Below the pieces are notes generated by a model. The model ran no database searches, was not told the origin of the DNA, and worked only from the letters and a program-made list of their open reading frames with translations. A DNA stretch of 57,264 nt, taken from contig JAAAUF010000150.1 in assembly GCA_015499985.1 (NCBI GenBank), positions 1-57,264 of the forward strand. Direction: 5' to 3'. Numbering within the stretch: position 1 is the stretch's first letter; every line of letters starts with the position of its first letter. Shown here in pieces: positions 22,924-34,318 of the stretch. The stretch is from Haplosporangium gracile (Eukaryota; Mortierellomycota; Mortierellomycetes; Mortierellales; Mortierellaceae). A program made the position numbers and the translations under genes.

Positions 22924-23083
22924 GCAACAACAACAGCAACAGCAGCAGCACGCTCAACAGCAGCAGCAACAGCCTCCACAGGGCCAACAGCAACCCCAGC
23001 ATCCTCAGCAACCACCTCAGCTTGTCCAGCCTCAGCCTCAACAACAGCAGCAGCAACAGGGAGGACAGCAGCCACAAGCCTAG
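19156..23083 (+). CDS. FCP1-type (DxDxT) phosphatase, reading frame broken near a CAG/CAA run
   Basis: Exons 19156-19185, 20038-20227, 20416-21070, 21177-21253, 21370-21545, 21713-21827, 21949-23083. Splice phases agree throughout, and a TACTAAC branch site lies at 19983-19989. Within exon 3 the frame must change by one missing or two extra bases between about 20735 and 20765, at a CAACAG repeat. This is an assembly error or a real lesion. The catalytic motif DLDDTLV lies in exon 5. CSLGEQSYVDQVADVLDP (the FCP1 CSxG region) and LILDDLTQMWPPD (the motif IV acid pair) follow. A Ser/Ala/Thr-rich insertion of roughly 90 residues splits these last motifs. The tail is poly-Q. The family removes phosphate from the RNA polymerase II CTD; this member is divergent, so the substrate is uncertain. 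If repaired it would be about 792 residues. Confidence 0.82.
21656..21704. other. Assembly gap (49 N)
   Basis: A run of 49 N directly after a poly-T tract. It lies within intron 5 of the FCP1-like gene; the acceptor TATAG at 21708-21712 is still present, so no coding sequence need be missing. Confidence 0.99.
22878..22975 (+). repeat. CAA/CAG repeat encoding poly-Q
   Basis: A near-uninterrupted CAA/CAG run giving about 30 Gln, broken by one His-Ala pair, in the C-terminal tail of the FCP1-like protein. The antisense frame reads as poly-Leu and is not a gene. Confidence 0.95.
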
Positions 23084-23516
23084 GGGACACAAAGTTAACC
23101 CAACACTCAGCAGGTTGCAAGCTGCCAACGTCTCACAAAAATAAAATAACAAATAACAAATAAAAAGCAAACAAACAGGACCTTTGAACCGACATGTCTT
23201 TCGATACTGTGGATGAACACTCGAATATAGCATGATGATTGTTCTTTTCCTACAACGCTCCCACTCAAAGATTAAAAACTATTTAGACATCGCGCATCCA
23301 TACACACATATGCACATATATACATACACACATCAAAGTTGTGTCGTGAACCAAAATATAACAGTAAATTTTCCCGCGTTGCTGCTATTCAGGCACATTC
23401 TGGCTCTCACAGAGTATGAAGTGGGATGATTTTTTTTGCGAAAGAATGCTTGATATTATTTTTGGGAATGAGGATTGAAATACAGATTAGAGAGAAAAAA
23501 AAAATTAAGTGTGCTT
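23084..23516. other. Convergent 3' intergenic region
   Basis: Space between the FCP1-like gene (+) and mevalonate decarboxylase (-). A/T-rich with AATAAA-like sites near 23158; no gene seen. Confidence 0.6.
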
Positions 23517-24719
23517 TTAAGCGAGGCGCTTGGGGAGACCATCGGCGTTCAAAAGGCCATGCTGAGCAGAGTCGAGGGTACGAGGACCGTCATCGGCCTT
23601 GGTGTGCAAGATCTGCTTAACGGCGCCCTGAGCGAAAACAGGCGAGATCCGTGCATCAAAGTTCTGGGGCAAACCAGCGGCAATCTTCTCAGAGTTCTCC
23701 TTGACAAGATCCAAGGAATCATCAAAGGCAGCACCAGGGAAGTAGTGGGAGAGGATAGAGTAGATCTCGGCCATGTTCTCCTTGGGCGCATAGATGACTG
23801 CGTTTGGGCCTGCATCAAAGGTATAAGCGGCCTTGACGCCGTCCTTGTTGTACTCTGTGATGATGCGGATGATGGCGCGGGAGATGTCGTTCATGTAGAA
23901 GATAGGGGGGTAGGTGTCGAGGCAGACGGCGTGGAACTGGTTGGAATCCTGCATGGTCAACTCTGCAAACTTGGGGAAATCCTTGGCATGAATGGCGGCG
24001 ATCATGTCGTCCATGCGCTTGGGGACGACATCCTTGATACGGTGTTGGAGAAGAGCAGAGGTCTTGACGGTCAATTGCATACCCTCGGTGGAGGAGGTGC
24101 CCTTCTTCTCATCCGAGACGACACAGATCATGGCCTGAAGGTCGGACCAATGGGTCTCAGGCGCGATCTGGACGGCTCTGCTGTCAGATCCATCGGCCTT
24201 CTCGCCCATCTCCCAGGCGACAAATCCTCCAAAGAGACTCCTGCAAGCAGATCCGGAACCCTGACGAGCCACGACCGAAAGGTCCGAGGCGTTCAAAGGC
24301 AATTCGAACAACTTGGAGAGCGTGTAAACCAAGCAGGCATATCCAGAAGCCGAAGAAGCCAAGCCAGCAGCGGTAGGGAAGTTGTTCTCGGAGCAGATAT
24401 GGATCTTGAGTGCTGCCAACTTGGGGAGTGCAGAGTTCTTAGCCTCGAGAGCGGCGCGGAGGGCACGGGTCTCACGGAGACAGGCGACGAGACGCTTGTT
24501 CTTCTCGATGGATTCCTCGATGCCGTTCAACCAGAGACGATCCGAAGAGAAATCGGCCGAGGCGCGGATGGAGGTCTTGGAGTGGAGCTGGTCCTGGGAG
24601 AGGGTGACGGAAAGGGAGGAATTTGTGGGGAGGATGAGCGAGGTGTCGCGCTTGCCCCAGTACTTGACCACGGCGATGTTGACGGGTGCGGTGCAGGTCG
24701 CTTCAAAGATAGCTGCCAT
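23517..24719 (-). CDS. MVD1: Diphosphomevalonate decarboxylase
   Basis: Intronless, 400 residues from the ATG at 24719 (MAAIFEATCTAPVNIAVVKYW), matching the 396 residues of yeast Mvd1/Erg19. The enzyme uses ATP to convert mevalonate diphosphate to isopentenyl diphosphate, feeding ergosterol and other isoprenoids. Visible family features are the N-terminal APVNIAVVKYWGKRD, the GHMP-kinase phosphate loop FPTAAGLASSASGYACL, and the block AAYTFDAGPNAV, which carries the catalytic Asp. The C-terminal end LPKRLA is not a standard sorting signal. It shares a 1.3-kb divergent promoter with the SLC41 transporter gene. Confidence 0.97.
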   Translation of the reverse strand: MAAIFEATCTAPVNIAVVKYWGKRDTSLILPTNSSLSVTLSQDQLHSKTSIRASADFSSDRLWLNGIEESIEKNKRLVACLRETRALRAALEAKNSALPKLAALKIHICSENNFPTAAGLASSASGYACLVYTLSKLFELPLNASDLSVVARQGSGSACRSLFGGFVAWEMGEKADGSDSRAVQIAPETHWSDLQAMICVVSDEKKGTSSTEGMQLTVKTSALLQHRIKDVVPKRMDDMIAAIHAKDFPKFAELTMQDSNQFHAVCLDTYPPIFYMNDISRAIIRIITEYNKDGVKAAYTFDAGPNAVIYAPKENMAEIYSILSHYFPGAAFDDSLDLVKENSEKIAAGLPQNFDARISPVFAQGAVKQILHTKADDGPRTLDSAQHGLLNADGLPKRLA

Positions 24720-26018
24720 TGTTGTTGGGTGGTGGTTGGTGGGAGAAATATTTGGTGAGAGGGAGGAGGTGTAAGGATGAAAGGAAGGAAACAAAAAGAA
24801 GAAGAGATGAGAGTTGAAATGTAATCGCCTTCCTTTCTTTATTTTTGTTTGAAGGACAGACCGATAAAAAAAAGTGGGCAGATCAGGGCAACGGCGGCGG
24901 TTGATTGGCTGGAGTGATCATGGCTCGATTGAGGGAACGGAGAGATAATATTTCTAGTCTCATGTGATTCTGACAATAGCTGCAATAGACACCTTGATCT
25001 GGAGCAAGGCGGGTGCTGGTTGCATTTGACCAAGTTAATCAATTGCATTGTTCTCAGGGAAGAGGGATGCCAATTGTCTGTGTGCCAGTCCAGCAGTGTA
25101 GTTAGGACAAGTAGAAGGAGAACTCAATGACCCTATGGGTTGATTGTGCGTTATTTTGTGGGTGGCATTGCTTCTAGACCAACAGAGGCCGTGCGATCGC
25201 CCTGCAGAAAATTGAAATTATTCCCTTGGACCAGTCGTGGTAGGTCGGGCAAATGAAGGAAGAAAACGGCCTCTTGTTCCTCTCCCCCGCAAACACACCC
25301 TCTCACACATCATCATACCTCTCTGTCCCTCCCTGTCCCTCTCTGCCTTTCTCTGTCACTCACACGTATTATTATTAGCGCAGAGACAGTCAATTGGCCA
25401 CACGGGCTTTGTGCTTTTTTTTTTCTTTTTTCTTCACACTCAGTGTTCCCTTTCCTGTTCTCTCCATCACCCTCTTTCCTCCTTCCTCTTGCCTCTTTCA
25501 TCATCCTTTTTTTGACAGCATCCTTCTTCCTCTTCTTCTCATCTCGCTCTCATACTTCCATTAACATAGACACGAGGAAACCCTTTCTTTTTTTCCTTCC
25601 TCTTTCCTCCTTATTCTCACTCACTCACTCACTCACTCACTCTCTCTCTCCTTACCTCCTTCCCCGTCTCTCATTTCTCTCTCTGTTTCCCTTCCGCCCC
25701 CCTTTCGCCCACTCACCTCCATCGTTGTGCTTTATCTTTCTTCCTTCTCTCGTCTTTTCCTGCTAATCGTCGTTCTCCCTTGTTTTTTCTTGCCTTTAGA
25801 CCCGACCCTGGTACACACCCTCTCCACTCACTCTCTCTCTTTCTCTTTCTTTCGTTCTCGCTCTCTCTTACACTCACCCTACACTCTCTATTCACTATCC
25901 ACTCCACTCCACTCTCCCTCTTCTCTCCTTACTTTTTTATCTTCCAGTATACCCGGTTTATCCCAACATACAAACAATACACCAACAAAGCAATAACAAC
26001 ACAATACAAGGGGGCATC
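24720..26018. other. Divergent promoter region, MVD1 / SLC41
   Basis: 1.3 kb without a gene. The right half is CT-rich, with a (CTCA)n run at about 25616-25640, and leads into a pyrimidine-rich leader for the transporter gene. No clear TATA box seen on either side. Confidence 0.5.
25616..25641. repeat. (CTCA)n microsatellite
   Basis: Six CTCA units within a CT-rich promoter. Confidence 0.9.
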
Positions 26019-28658
26019 ATGTCAAGACTTCTTTCATCCACAACCCCGTCCTTTGCTCAGGCTTCCTACACTCCTCTTCGGGAAACTAGACATTCGACAG
26101 AAACCTTCTCAGACGAGGAAGGAGACGACCTCGACCCAGACTCCATATCTTCTCCCCAAAGACAAAGACGTACAAGACAACATAGTCGACGCAGTAGTCG
26201 ATCCATCGTTAATATGACCTCCGCCACAATCGACCCCAACTCCAACAACAACCATGTCCTTGCCAGTGACTCTGATGAAGACGGCGACGACCAGCAGGAG
26301 AACGGTCTTCGCAAGGATGGTGCCGTCGATGAGTCGAGCAGCAACTATCCAAACCAACAACAACAGCGACAGGGGTCGGCGGATAGCAGCACCACTATTG
26401 TGTCTATTGACTCCAACGCAGACGACGCACATCCACCAAAGTATGCACGCGAGAGCTTTGAGTATTCGGAACCGGGCCACGACAGGGAGTTTGACCAGGG
26501 TTTGCCTGTGGAACAAGGAGGTGGGGACGCTGGTGGCCTTCGTGGGGCCATTGAAGGCGAGGCAGACAAGGGATTGTGGATGCAGGTACGAACGAATGAC
26601 CCTCCCACGGTTGTTGTTTTGCGAGCGACTTTTATTTGTGTCCAAGACCTTCAAGCGTGGAACGTGGGTACGTTGTTTCCAAGTCGTTTTTGAAATAATT
26701 AACCCTTTTTTTCTATTCACTTTGCGCTTTGCCCTGGGCAATGGCGTTATCATTATACTTTTTTTGAAACGAATAGGCATTAACAACTTTGGTCATTGCC
26801 GTCAGTGGATTGATCTGTGCGGGCTGGCTTCTGGATGCTGTTCAGGTACGAGCAAACTACAACATCTCTCTGGAATGACTCGGAAGTGTTCTGTCACAAC
26901 TGCGCTATGTTTGCATTTCTTCGGTATTCTTTGGCGCCATTCGTCCGATCCTTCCTCACTTGAGCAAACCGTTGTACTCACCCATGGACACACGGACTTT
27001 ATTTCTTTTTTTCCGTGCTCCCGCTCCTCTCTTTCTCTTTACCAACCAACCAACACCCTCCCCCCCATGTGATGGCAATTTTGTAGCACTGGCCAGTTTT
27101 CCTCGAGATTTCAGAGCTCATTATTTTGATACCCATCCTGCTCAACCTCAAAGGAAACCTGGAAATGAACCTTGCCAGTCGTCTCTCCACCGCCGTAAGT
27201 TTTTGTTTTTTTTTCAACTTTGTTGTACATGACTTATCATACTCATCATGGCGGCCGTCTGCTTCAACTTTGTTCCTTTGGTTGCTGACTTTTTTATTTC
27301 TTTGCATTTGTAGTGCAATATGGGACTGCTGGATACGCCGACATCTAGGAACGCATTCATCAAAGGAAACTTGGCATTGCTTCAATTGCAGAGTTTGACA
27401 GTCGGATCAGTCGCAGGATTGTTTTCATTTGCGCTGGGAATGATTGTGCACCCAACAACCAACAATTTGGAGGAGATTGCTCTCATGATCTCGTCCAGCA
27501 TGCTCTGCGCCTCTGCCAGCAGTTTCGTTCTCGGAAGCTTCATGTGTGGACTCGTTCTCATCTGTCGCCACTTCCGCGTCAACCCTGGTATGTAAAAGGA
27601 GCTATTGAGCTTATTATGAGAAGAAGAAACGACCATTTCGATGTCAATTAATGGAAGACTTAAATGCTAATCTTTTTCTATGTTTTCATGTTGATGTCTC
27701 ATTAGACAATATTGCGGTGCCGTTAGCCTCTTCATTTGGAGACTTGGTTACCTTGGTTATTCTTTCTGGAATCGCAGTTTTTCTTGCCGATTATATCCGT
27801 AAGCGACATTGAAATGTTTCTGCATTTAATTGAAGGATCCACATCAAATGCATGCAGTAAGATTCGATTATCTCACTAATATATTTTGCGCTCACATTTG
27901 CCAACCCCATAGAAACACCATTGTGCATTAGTGTGCTGTTAATTCTGCTGGCGTTAATTCCAGTATGGTTCCACATTGTCCGCAAGAACAAATATGTTTC
28001 AGAGGTGGTCAAGGAAGGATGGGGACCTGTCTTTTCGGCGATGGTGATCGCCAGTACTGCAGGATTGACCCTGGAGCGATATATTAACCAGTTTCCAGGA
28101 ATGGCCATGATCTCTCCCGTCCTGAACGGACTTACTGGCAACATTGGATCGATCTATGCCAGCCGTATCAGTACTGCATTGCATGCCAATATTCAGGAGA
28201 ACTACCGGTCAACAGAAAAGACTTTGTTCTTGGTCCATATTCCGATTGAGGTATTGTTCTTGGCGGTGATCAGTATTTTGGGATTGGGTGATGTCCAGTG
28301 GAGCTTTGGTGTTGTTGCGGGATATGCGGTCGTCGCGTTGACGCTGGTCACTATTTCGTTGGCGCTTGCTAAATGGATCACGCGGCTATTCTGGAAGTGG
28401 GGATATGACCCTGACAACTACGCCCTCCCTATCCTGTAAGTCATATTTTTGTTCAAGCGATGTTTGTATTCTGAAGGTAAAAAGTTATTCGTGCTTGACG
28501 AAAGATTCTTAACTGACCATTCGGTTTTATCTTTTTTTTTTTTTTTTCAAAGGACTTCATTGATTGACGTGCTTGGAACGGCGTTGCTCGTTGTCGGCTT
28601 TTGGGCATTAGGATATGGCAAGAATGGAGCCACTCCTCCTCCTCCTGGCAACGCGTAA
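26019..28658 (+). CDS. SLC41/MgtE-type magnesium transporter
   Basis: Exons 26019-26585, 26647-26667, 26777-26845, 27087-27194, 27314-27587, 27706-27798, 27913-28435, 28553-28658; 586 residues with closed phases. The first 190 residues are an acidic, Ser/Gln-rich cytosolic tail. The membrane part carries two MgtE-type repeats: [19 protein letters not shown] then [17 protein letters not shown], and later [38 protein letters not shown], a family pore signature, starts the second half of repeat one. I count about ten hydrophobic segments. Family members move Mg2+ at the plasma or organelle membrane. The 21-bp second exon (TFKRGTW) is the least certain; without it the frame still holds because it is a multiple of three. 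Confidence 0.92.
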
Positions 28659-28809
28659 AATCCCTTCCTTGTATAACCAATTTATTACATAAAAGATGCA
28701 CCTTAATTCTTCGCTGAGAAAGATGAAATACCGCTTTTAGTTTTCATCAAAGGTGGTGGTTTCATTTGATATGGATCATGAAGCTATTTGATGCTGCTGC
28801 AGAAAAATA

Positions 28810-28895
28810 CCACACTCATCGTGTGGCAGGAACAAACCTCACAGTGTGGGGTTTATTACTACAACCTCTTCAATTGGAATAATTGTTTAAGAGGT
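28810..28895. other. Three consecutive stem-loops, unknown function
   Basis: Hairpin 1: CCACAC / TCATC / GTGTGG at 28810-28826. Hairpin 2: AAACCTCA / CAGTG / TGGGGTTT at 28834-28854, with one G-T wobble. Hairpin 3: ACCTCTT plus CAATT / GGAAT / AATTG, a 3-nt bulge, then AAGAGGT at 28864-28895. All three loops are five bases. Spacers are 7 and 9 bases. They may be part of the SLC41 3' UTR or a separate small RNA; nothing here matches C/D or H/ACA boxes. Confidence 0.4.
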
Positions 28896-29296
28896 ATAAA
28901 TTTCGAGCGGCTTTCTGATGTCTTGAACTTCCTCTTTGAAACGATTGCCCTCACTTCGAGTTAAACTACTTTCATTTCAGAAGGTTATTATCCATCCATT
29001 GCAGCATCCATCATCCATCGATCGATACCTTGATGAATTAGAAACCATCTGTCGACAACCGTGTCGTTGAAGGATCACCAGGATTCAGCAAATCGCGCTA
29101 GATATGCGTATCTGTCTAGAACGACCCTTCAGGATGGTGGAAAGAACTGTGCTTCGCCGGTTCATGGTGCTCAAACGGAGAATTTGCAGTGGATTGAGGC
29201 GGACAATGGAGTGAATGATAAAAGTCCATGACGAACCCATCATCACGGAGTGTCGATCGTTCGAACGGACTTGCACCGGCTTGAGTGCCGACAAAA

Positions 29297-29303
29297 AACC
29301 CTA
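29297..29303 (+). promoter_or_regulatory. AACCCTA telo-box-like element
   Basis: AACCCTA about 110 bp upstream of the RPP2 start. This telomere-repeat-like box is a known ribosomal-protein promoter element in several eukaryotes; use here is inferred from position. Confidence 0.4.
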
Positions 29304-29310
29304 CAGGAAA

Positions 29311-29328
29311 CCCCCCCCCCCCCCCCCC
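29311..29328. repeat. Poly-C tract
   Basis: Eighteen consecutive C in the RPP2 promoter; a likely slippage site for sequencing and replication. Confidence 0.9.
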
Positions 29329-29413
29329 AGACAGCCACCCCACACCTATTTCAAGCCAGCTCGGTCCTAACTTTTCTTTTCTCTTTACCCTTTTCCCAAC
29401 ATCTTCAGTCACC

Positions 29414-30081
29414 ATGAAGTACCTCGCTGCCTACCTTTTGCTCACCATCGGTGGTAACGCCGCCCCCTCTGCTAAGGACATCACCGCTCTCCTTGCCACT
29501 GTCGGCATTGAGGCCGAGTCCGAGCGCATCGAGACCTTGATTGCCCAGCTTGGCGGCAAGGACATCAACGAGGTACATACATACTTCTTTTTACCTTTTT
29601 TCTTCCAAGTTCAACAACGCAGGAGAGCACTTTTTCAGGATACATCCAACATCTTTGGCTGCTCAGGAATAATCGACATACCGGAAAAGAACGACTATGG
29701 TACTTGACAGACTTGTCGATAGCAAGTCCAGTTAAATAGTCCTTTCATGTCTGCCAGGAACCAGCCTTTCACTATACAACAAAGCAGCAACACTTGACAA
29801 ACATATATATTCCAGCAACAGGAACGAAAGCGCAACAAGAAAAAGCAAGCATTTTGTCAAGCATAATGTTAACTATTATCCTCACTCTTCTATCAAAATA
29901 ACAATAATAGCTCATTGCTGAGGGTACCTCCAAGCTCGCTTCCGTTCCCTCCGGTGGTGCTGCCGCTTCCGCTGCCCCCGCTGCCGGTGGTGCCGCTGCT
30001 GCCGAGACCAAGGCCGAGGAGAAGAAGGAGGAGGCCAAGGAGGAGTCTGATGACGATATGGGCTTCGGTCTCTTCGATTAA
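29414..30081 (+). CDS. RPP2: 60S acidic ribosomal protein P2
   Basis: Two exons, 29414-29572 and 29911-30081, 109 residues, normal for P2. It starts [20 protein letters not shown] and forms the helical dimerisation domain. An Ala/Gly hinge follows, then the acidic tail [14 protein letters not shown], which recruits translation factors and is shared by all stalk P-proteins. It acts as a P1/P2 dimer on the ribosomal stalk. The 338-bp intron follows INE, and LIAEG continues in phase. The intron is long for so small a gene and contains an inverted repeat (CTTGACAAA at 29793-29801 with TTTGTCAAG at 29853-29861). Confidence 0.97.
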
Positions 30082-30380
30082 ACAACAGCTCTACCAGGCA
30101 ACTCCAACACTTGTAACAGCTCTTGATGGGAATATCATCAGTTCAACGTTTGGTTTTTGCAAACACAAGAATAAAATTGTGTCTGATGTTCTTCAGTCTC
30201 GGGATGTGTTGGGTTTAATCCTTACCTCCTCTTTCAAATCATCGTTTCCTTACTTGTCTTTATGCTTTACCTGGTTAATGATGTATGATAACTTTACGCT
30301 CCGAATACATAGCGTACAGCCTAATTTATTATATTTTTGTTCAAAAAAGAAAATGTCTTGCACCAATCCAAACAAGCTTT

Positions 30381-32387
30381 TTACATGACGATCTCGTTCT
30401 CACAGGAGGACTTGAGGTCCTTGTGTGGCAAGACGATGCAGTTCCGGATGATGGTCTCGTCCTTGACAGAGACCTCCTTGCCCAAGATGGTGATCGACTG
30501 GATCTTGAGGCCAGACTTGGTCACTGCTGTGCTGTTGTGAGCCGCAGAGGGAGTACCCTCGACACGAGACCAGCATCCAATCTTGGAGTCCCAGCCAATA
30601 ATCGCATGCAGGATACAGGCGTTCTGCTTCACATCCACATTATCCAATACAATCGAGTCGCGGACGCGAGCGCCCTTGCCGATAAACACGTTAGGGCCGA
30701 TCGAGACGTTAGGTCCAAGCTATTACATGTATAATACATACGAGAAGCTATTGTCAGAAAATCATATTCATACATAGGAGAGTACAGAAATGAACAAGCT
30801 TGGTTCAGAGCGCATTCGACATTGAGACAAGAACAAGGAGGCGTACCTTGGCCTGGGGATTGATCTGAGCAGTGGGGTGAATGTAGACGGCGCCAACAAT
30901 CTCGGGCCCTCCAGGAGTGTTCTTGGCAAGCTTCTCAGGGTTAGTTTGCAACAACTGCTCCAAGTACAATCCGTTCACAGGGACAGCAGATCTATAAAAT
31001 ATTACCGCAAACAAATATCGTCGGTTTTGAGTGTACTGTTTTCATGATAACCTGCTCCTCTTCCAGATGAGTGTAGATCCTAGCGACCAATGCTTACCCG
31101 GCGGTCTTGATCTGTCTCCAGAAGTCCTTGGTCTCGTAAACAAAGAGCTTGCGGGCCTGAGCCAAAGGACGGAGAAGATCCTGTTCCAAACGCAACTTGT
31201 TGCCATCCTGGAAGACCTCTCTGCCATAGATATCAGTCTCAACACTAGTGGTAAAGAAAACAATTGCGTCAGTTTCATAAGTTCAACTGACCGCTGCGAC
31301 AAAAAATACGGGGGTAGAGGAAGCATGACAGATAATCTGGCAAAAAAGATGAACAGATGCCATGTGTCTCCAAAAAAAAAAACTTACTTTCCCTTCTTGT
31401 TCTCGAGGGACTTGCGGATCTCGTCAAAGATGGCACAGTCAAAGAGGTAGACACCGCAGGAGATCAAGTTGGAGATGAAGGACTCAGGCTTCTCGACATA
31501 GTGAAGGACCTCGTTGGTATCGGGTTTGGCGACGAGGCATCCAAAGTTGTTGGCAGAGTCGCGGGGGACACGGGTTCCGAGGATCGTGCACAGTCCACGG
31601 TGACCCTCGTGGGCCTTCTTCATTGCGACCAGGGGGAAAGTACAGGCAACATCGGCGTGGAGGACAAAGACCTGGTCAGGGTTGCCGCGCAAGATCTCGT
31701 CACGGAAGTGGTAAAGACCTCCTGCTGTGCCGAGGGACTGATATTCGCGAAGGTAGCTTGATAAAAAAAAAAAAAAAGCGCACGCATGCACGCACATACG
31801 AAGTCAAGGGGTCAGGAAAATTACGAAAAAAAAAGGTACAAGCGGAGCAATTGAAGTGTCATAAAGGGCGGTTTCTCGCTTGTCCGCTCGAGGTTAACAA
31901 AGGGGTAACTTGGTTGCTGAAGTGGGTGATATCCGTCCATATCCTGGTTGTTATCCGATTGACGATCAAAAAAAAAGGTCGACGCTGTCCTCAATAGCCA
32001 GTGGATGAGTCCACGTTGTCGTATCGCCAAACCAGGTGTATTTTTCTCACCATCGCCCTTCGCAGATCTTTCCTGAATGCATTGTCTTTGTCCAGCCATC
32101 GTGCAAGACCGTCCAGTCGCTGTGAAAGAAGGTAGGACATACCGGATGTGAAGGTTAGGGTATTCGCGAGCAGCATCCTGGAGGAAGGAAGAGAAGACAG
32201 AGTCCTCAAAGAAACCGATGAGGAGAATCTCTTTGAGGTCCTCGACCTTGGAGAGGGCAGCAATGTGATGGGAGATGATGGGCTTGCCCGCGACGGGGAA
32301 GAGGGGCTTGGGTACGTTGAGCGACAAGGGGCGGAAACGCGTGCCGCGCGAGGGTCCGCCGACGAGGATGATGGCCTTGGGGTTCAT
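30381..32387 (-). CDS. GDP-mannose pyrophosphorylase alpha-type subunit (GMPPA)
   Basis: Five exons, 32387-32143, 31756-31388, 31244-31098, 30991-30847, 30719-30381; 414 residues, phases closed. The N-terminal nucleotidyltransferase loop reads [13 protein letters not shown], followed by [26 protein letters not shown] and [20 protein letters not shown] follow. The left-handed beta-helix begins near [12 protein letters not shown] and repeats through [18 protein letters not shown]. The length, the extra C-terminal domain and IVLPHKDL mark the alpha (regulatory, GDP-mannose-sensing) type rather than the shorter catalytic Psa1/Mpg1. Expected role: feedback control of GDP-mannose supply for glycosylation and cell-wall mannan. 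Confidence 0.94.
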
Positions 32388-32847
32388 GATTGATGCTTTG
32401 TGTGAGTTAGTAATTGAAAGAGGGGGGGGGGGATTGTGTGAAGAAAAGAAGAAAAAAAAAAGTAGCAGTAAGCATCCAAGAAACAAAAAAAAAGTTGAAG
32501 GCCTGGTCTGACTGACTTCCAGAGTCAATTCAATTATGAAAATAAAGCTAATAATAAATTTAGATGCTCTGCACCCAAATTGATCGCGACCTGTGAACGT
32601 GGACTCGAACAAGCACATCCAGGTGCTCAACCATCGATGGGTGCCATCAAGCATACCCTTCCTACAGCCCATAGCTATGGCATCCTTCATAGATCTTTTT
32701 GTTTTTGTTCAGTATTTCTTTTATTATTATTATTTTTTATTAGTTTTGTCTTGTTTTGTTGCAGTTATAGCCATGATATGTTCCTTGCTTTTGCTCACTC
32801 GACGGTAGTGTACTACGTTGAGATGAAAAATAAGAAATTATCAGTGA
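32388..32847. other. Intergenic between GMPPA and NSE2
   Basis: GMPPA promoter and NSE2 3' flank. Contains a poly-G run near 32423 and A-rich tracts; no gene seen. Confidence 0.5.
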
Positions 32848-34106
32848 CTAGTTAGCACCAACCAGCGCAGGAATCTAAATCATATAAGGCAAGCATACAA
32901 GTCCATGCAGTAATAATGAACAACTTTGACAGCGATAACTCACGTCTTCCTCAGTGCGCTGAGACATCTCGCCCTGGATCATGATCTGCCGCGCAACCTT
33001 TCTTGCCAACGCCTTGTTCGGCTGCAGATTCTCCAGCGCAATAGGGCGATTGCATCCTATAATCAATGCAAATATTTGAGCATGAAAATTCACGATGATG
33101 TTAGTCAGTCGTCCTTTCCACCAATCAGTCAACCAAGCACTTCAAGAAAAAAAGCAAAAAACATACCGTGGACGGGACAGACGGAGTGGTGACGGGACTT
33201 GATCATGGCACGGATAGCAGCGCTTGAGAAACTGTGCTTGCACACCGCACTCGTCACAGGGTCCTCCAAGAACTGCGTCGTCAACGGACACTTCAGACTC
33301 TGCAAGTTGTTTCCATTTCCAGTCACCATAATCTCCATATCCTCGTCTTCCTCGTCTTCACCACCGTTCCCAAATCCAGATATAGGAACCGCGCTTGTGT
33401 TATGGTGAACCTCCCAGACCTTGGTCCTGAAATCCTGCAGATCTGGGTTCTTCCCCACCGTCGCAATTGCCTCTTGTTTCTGCCGGGCTTGAATATGTTT
33501 AATCTCGCCCTGAAGGATATGTGCATAAGACTCCTCGAGATTGTCCGCCACCGGTAAAGTTGCTCCTGCTGCGATGATGCTTGCCAACCGCTCCAGAGCC
33601 TGCTTCTCAGCCTCCATCTGATGCTGAAACTCCTTGATCGATAAGAATGCGTCCTCCATCGCATGAATCCGAGGATCGGCACTGAACGCCATCCGGTCAG
33701 CATAGGCCGCCTGCACGGCCTTGGCTCGGGATGTGGGCGGTCTCTTGGTAGCACCCGTCGGTTCCTTGGCTCCTGCGCCCTTGAAGCTTGGACTGCCATG
33801 AAACTCCTCGTACTCGACCGTTGCCTCAGTGATATACTGGAGTCCCTTGGCCAAACTGTCGTTATGGGGTGTGAAGATTGCAATTGCAGGTCTAAGGCTC
33901 TGTGCCAATGTCCGAGGAAACTCGAGAGGTTTGGGCTGTGTCTCGGTGGGTGCTTGTGAGGAACTAGCGTCTACTCCAGTAGCCATGTCAGCATCGTCAT
34001 TGTTGTGTGTGTTGTTCTTGTTGCTTCTGCTCGAGCCTGCATCCCGAGTCTGTCGGCGGGATGACGACGATGCAGCCGGCGCTGATGATCCTGAGGCTAC
34101 GCCCAT
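32848..34106 (-). CDS. NSE2: SMC5/6 SUMO E3 ligase Nse2/Mms21
   Basis: Exons 34106-33167, 33056-32944 and a short last exon 32874-32848 (IPALVGAN); 359 residues. The C-terminal SP-RING is clear: C273-P-L-T, C289-x-H291, C310-P-V-H-G-C315, with FLEDPVTS between. The split codon at the first intron rebuilds HGC correctly. Upstream helices (AMEDAFLSIKEFQHQMEAEKQ and the following coiled region) correspond to the part that docks on Smc5. The N terminus is Ser/Asn-rich. The protein SUMOylates cohesin, SMC5/6 and repair factors during DNA damage. The last exon is the weakest part; reading past its donor gives a different short tail. Confidence 0.92.
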
Positions 34107-34318
34107 GTCTGTGTTTTGTCGGTCTGTCGGATGTGAGGTAAAAGAATTAAAGATGTTTGCCCTGAAAACGCAAATAACAAAGATGGTGGCAAATTGGCGC
34201 GAAATGAACGAGTGGCTTTTCCCTGTTTGTTCTATCACCCAAAAGATCCAAAGATGAAGCGTGTAACAAATCGAGAAATGTATATGAATTGTATTCGGAT
34301 ATCCACGGTGTTCGTTAA

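Larger units (their letters stand above)
28659..29413. other. Intergenic, SLC41 3' end to RPP2 promoter
   Basis: 755 bp without a gene. It holds three consecutive small hairpins (28810-28895), listed separately, and the ribosomal-protein promoter elements near 29297-29328. Confidence 0.6.

Noticed and set aside
22754..23233. Minus-strand poly-Leu frame
   Set aside because: Antisense of the CAA/CAG run in the FCP1-like gene.
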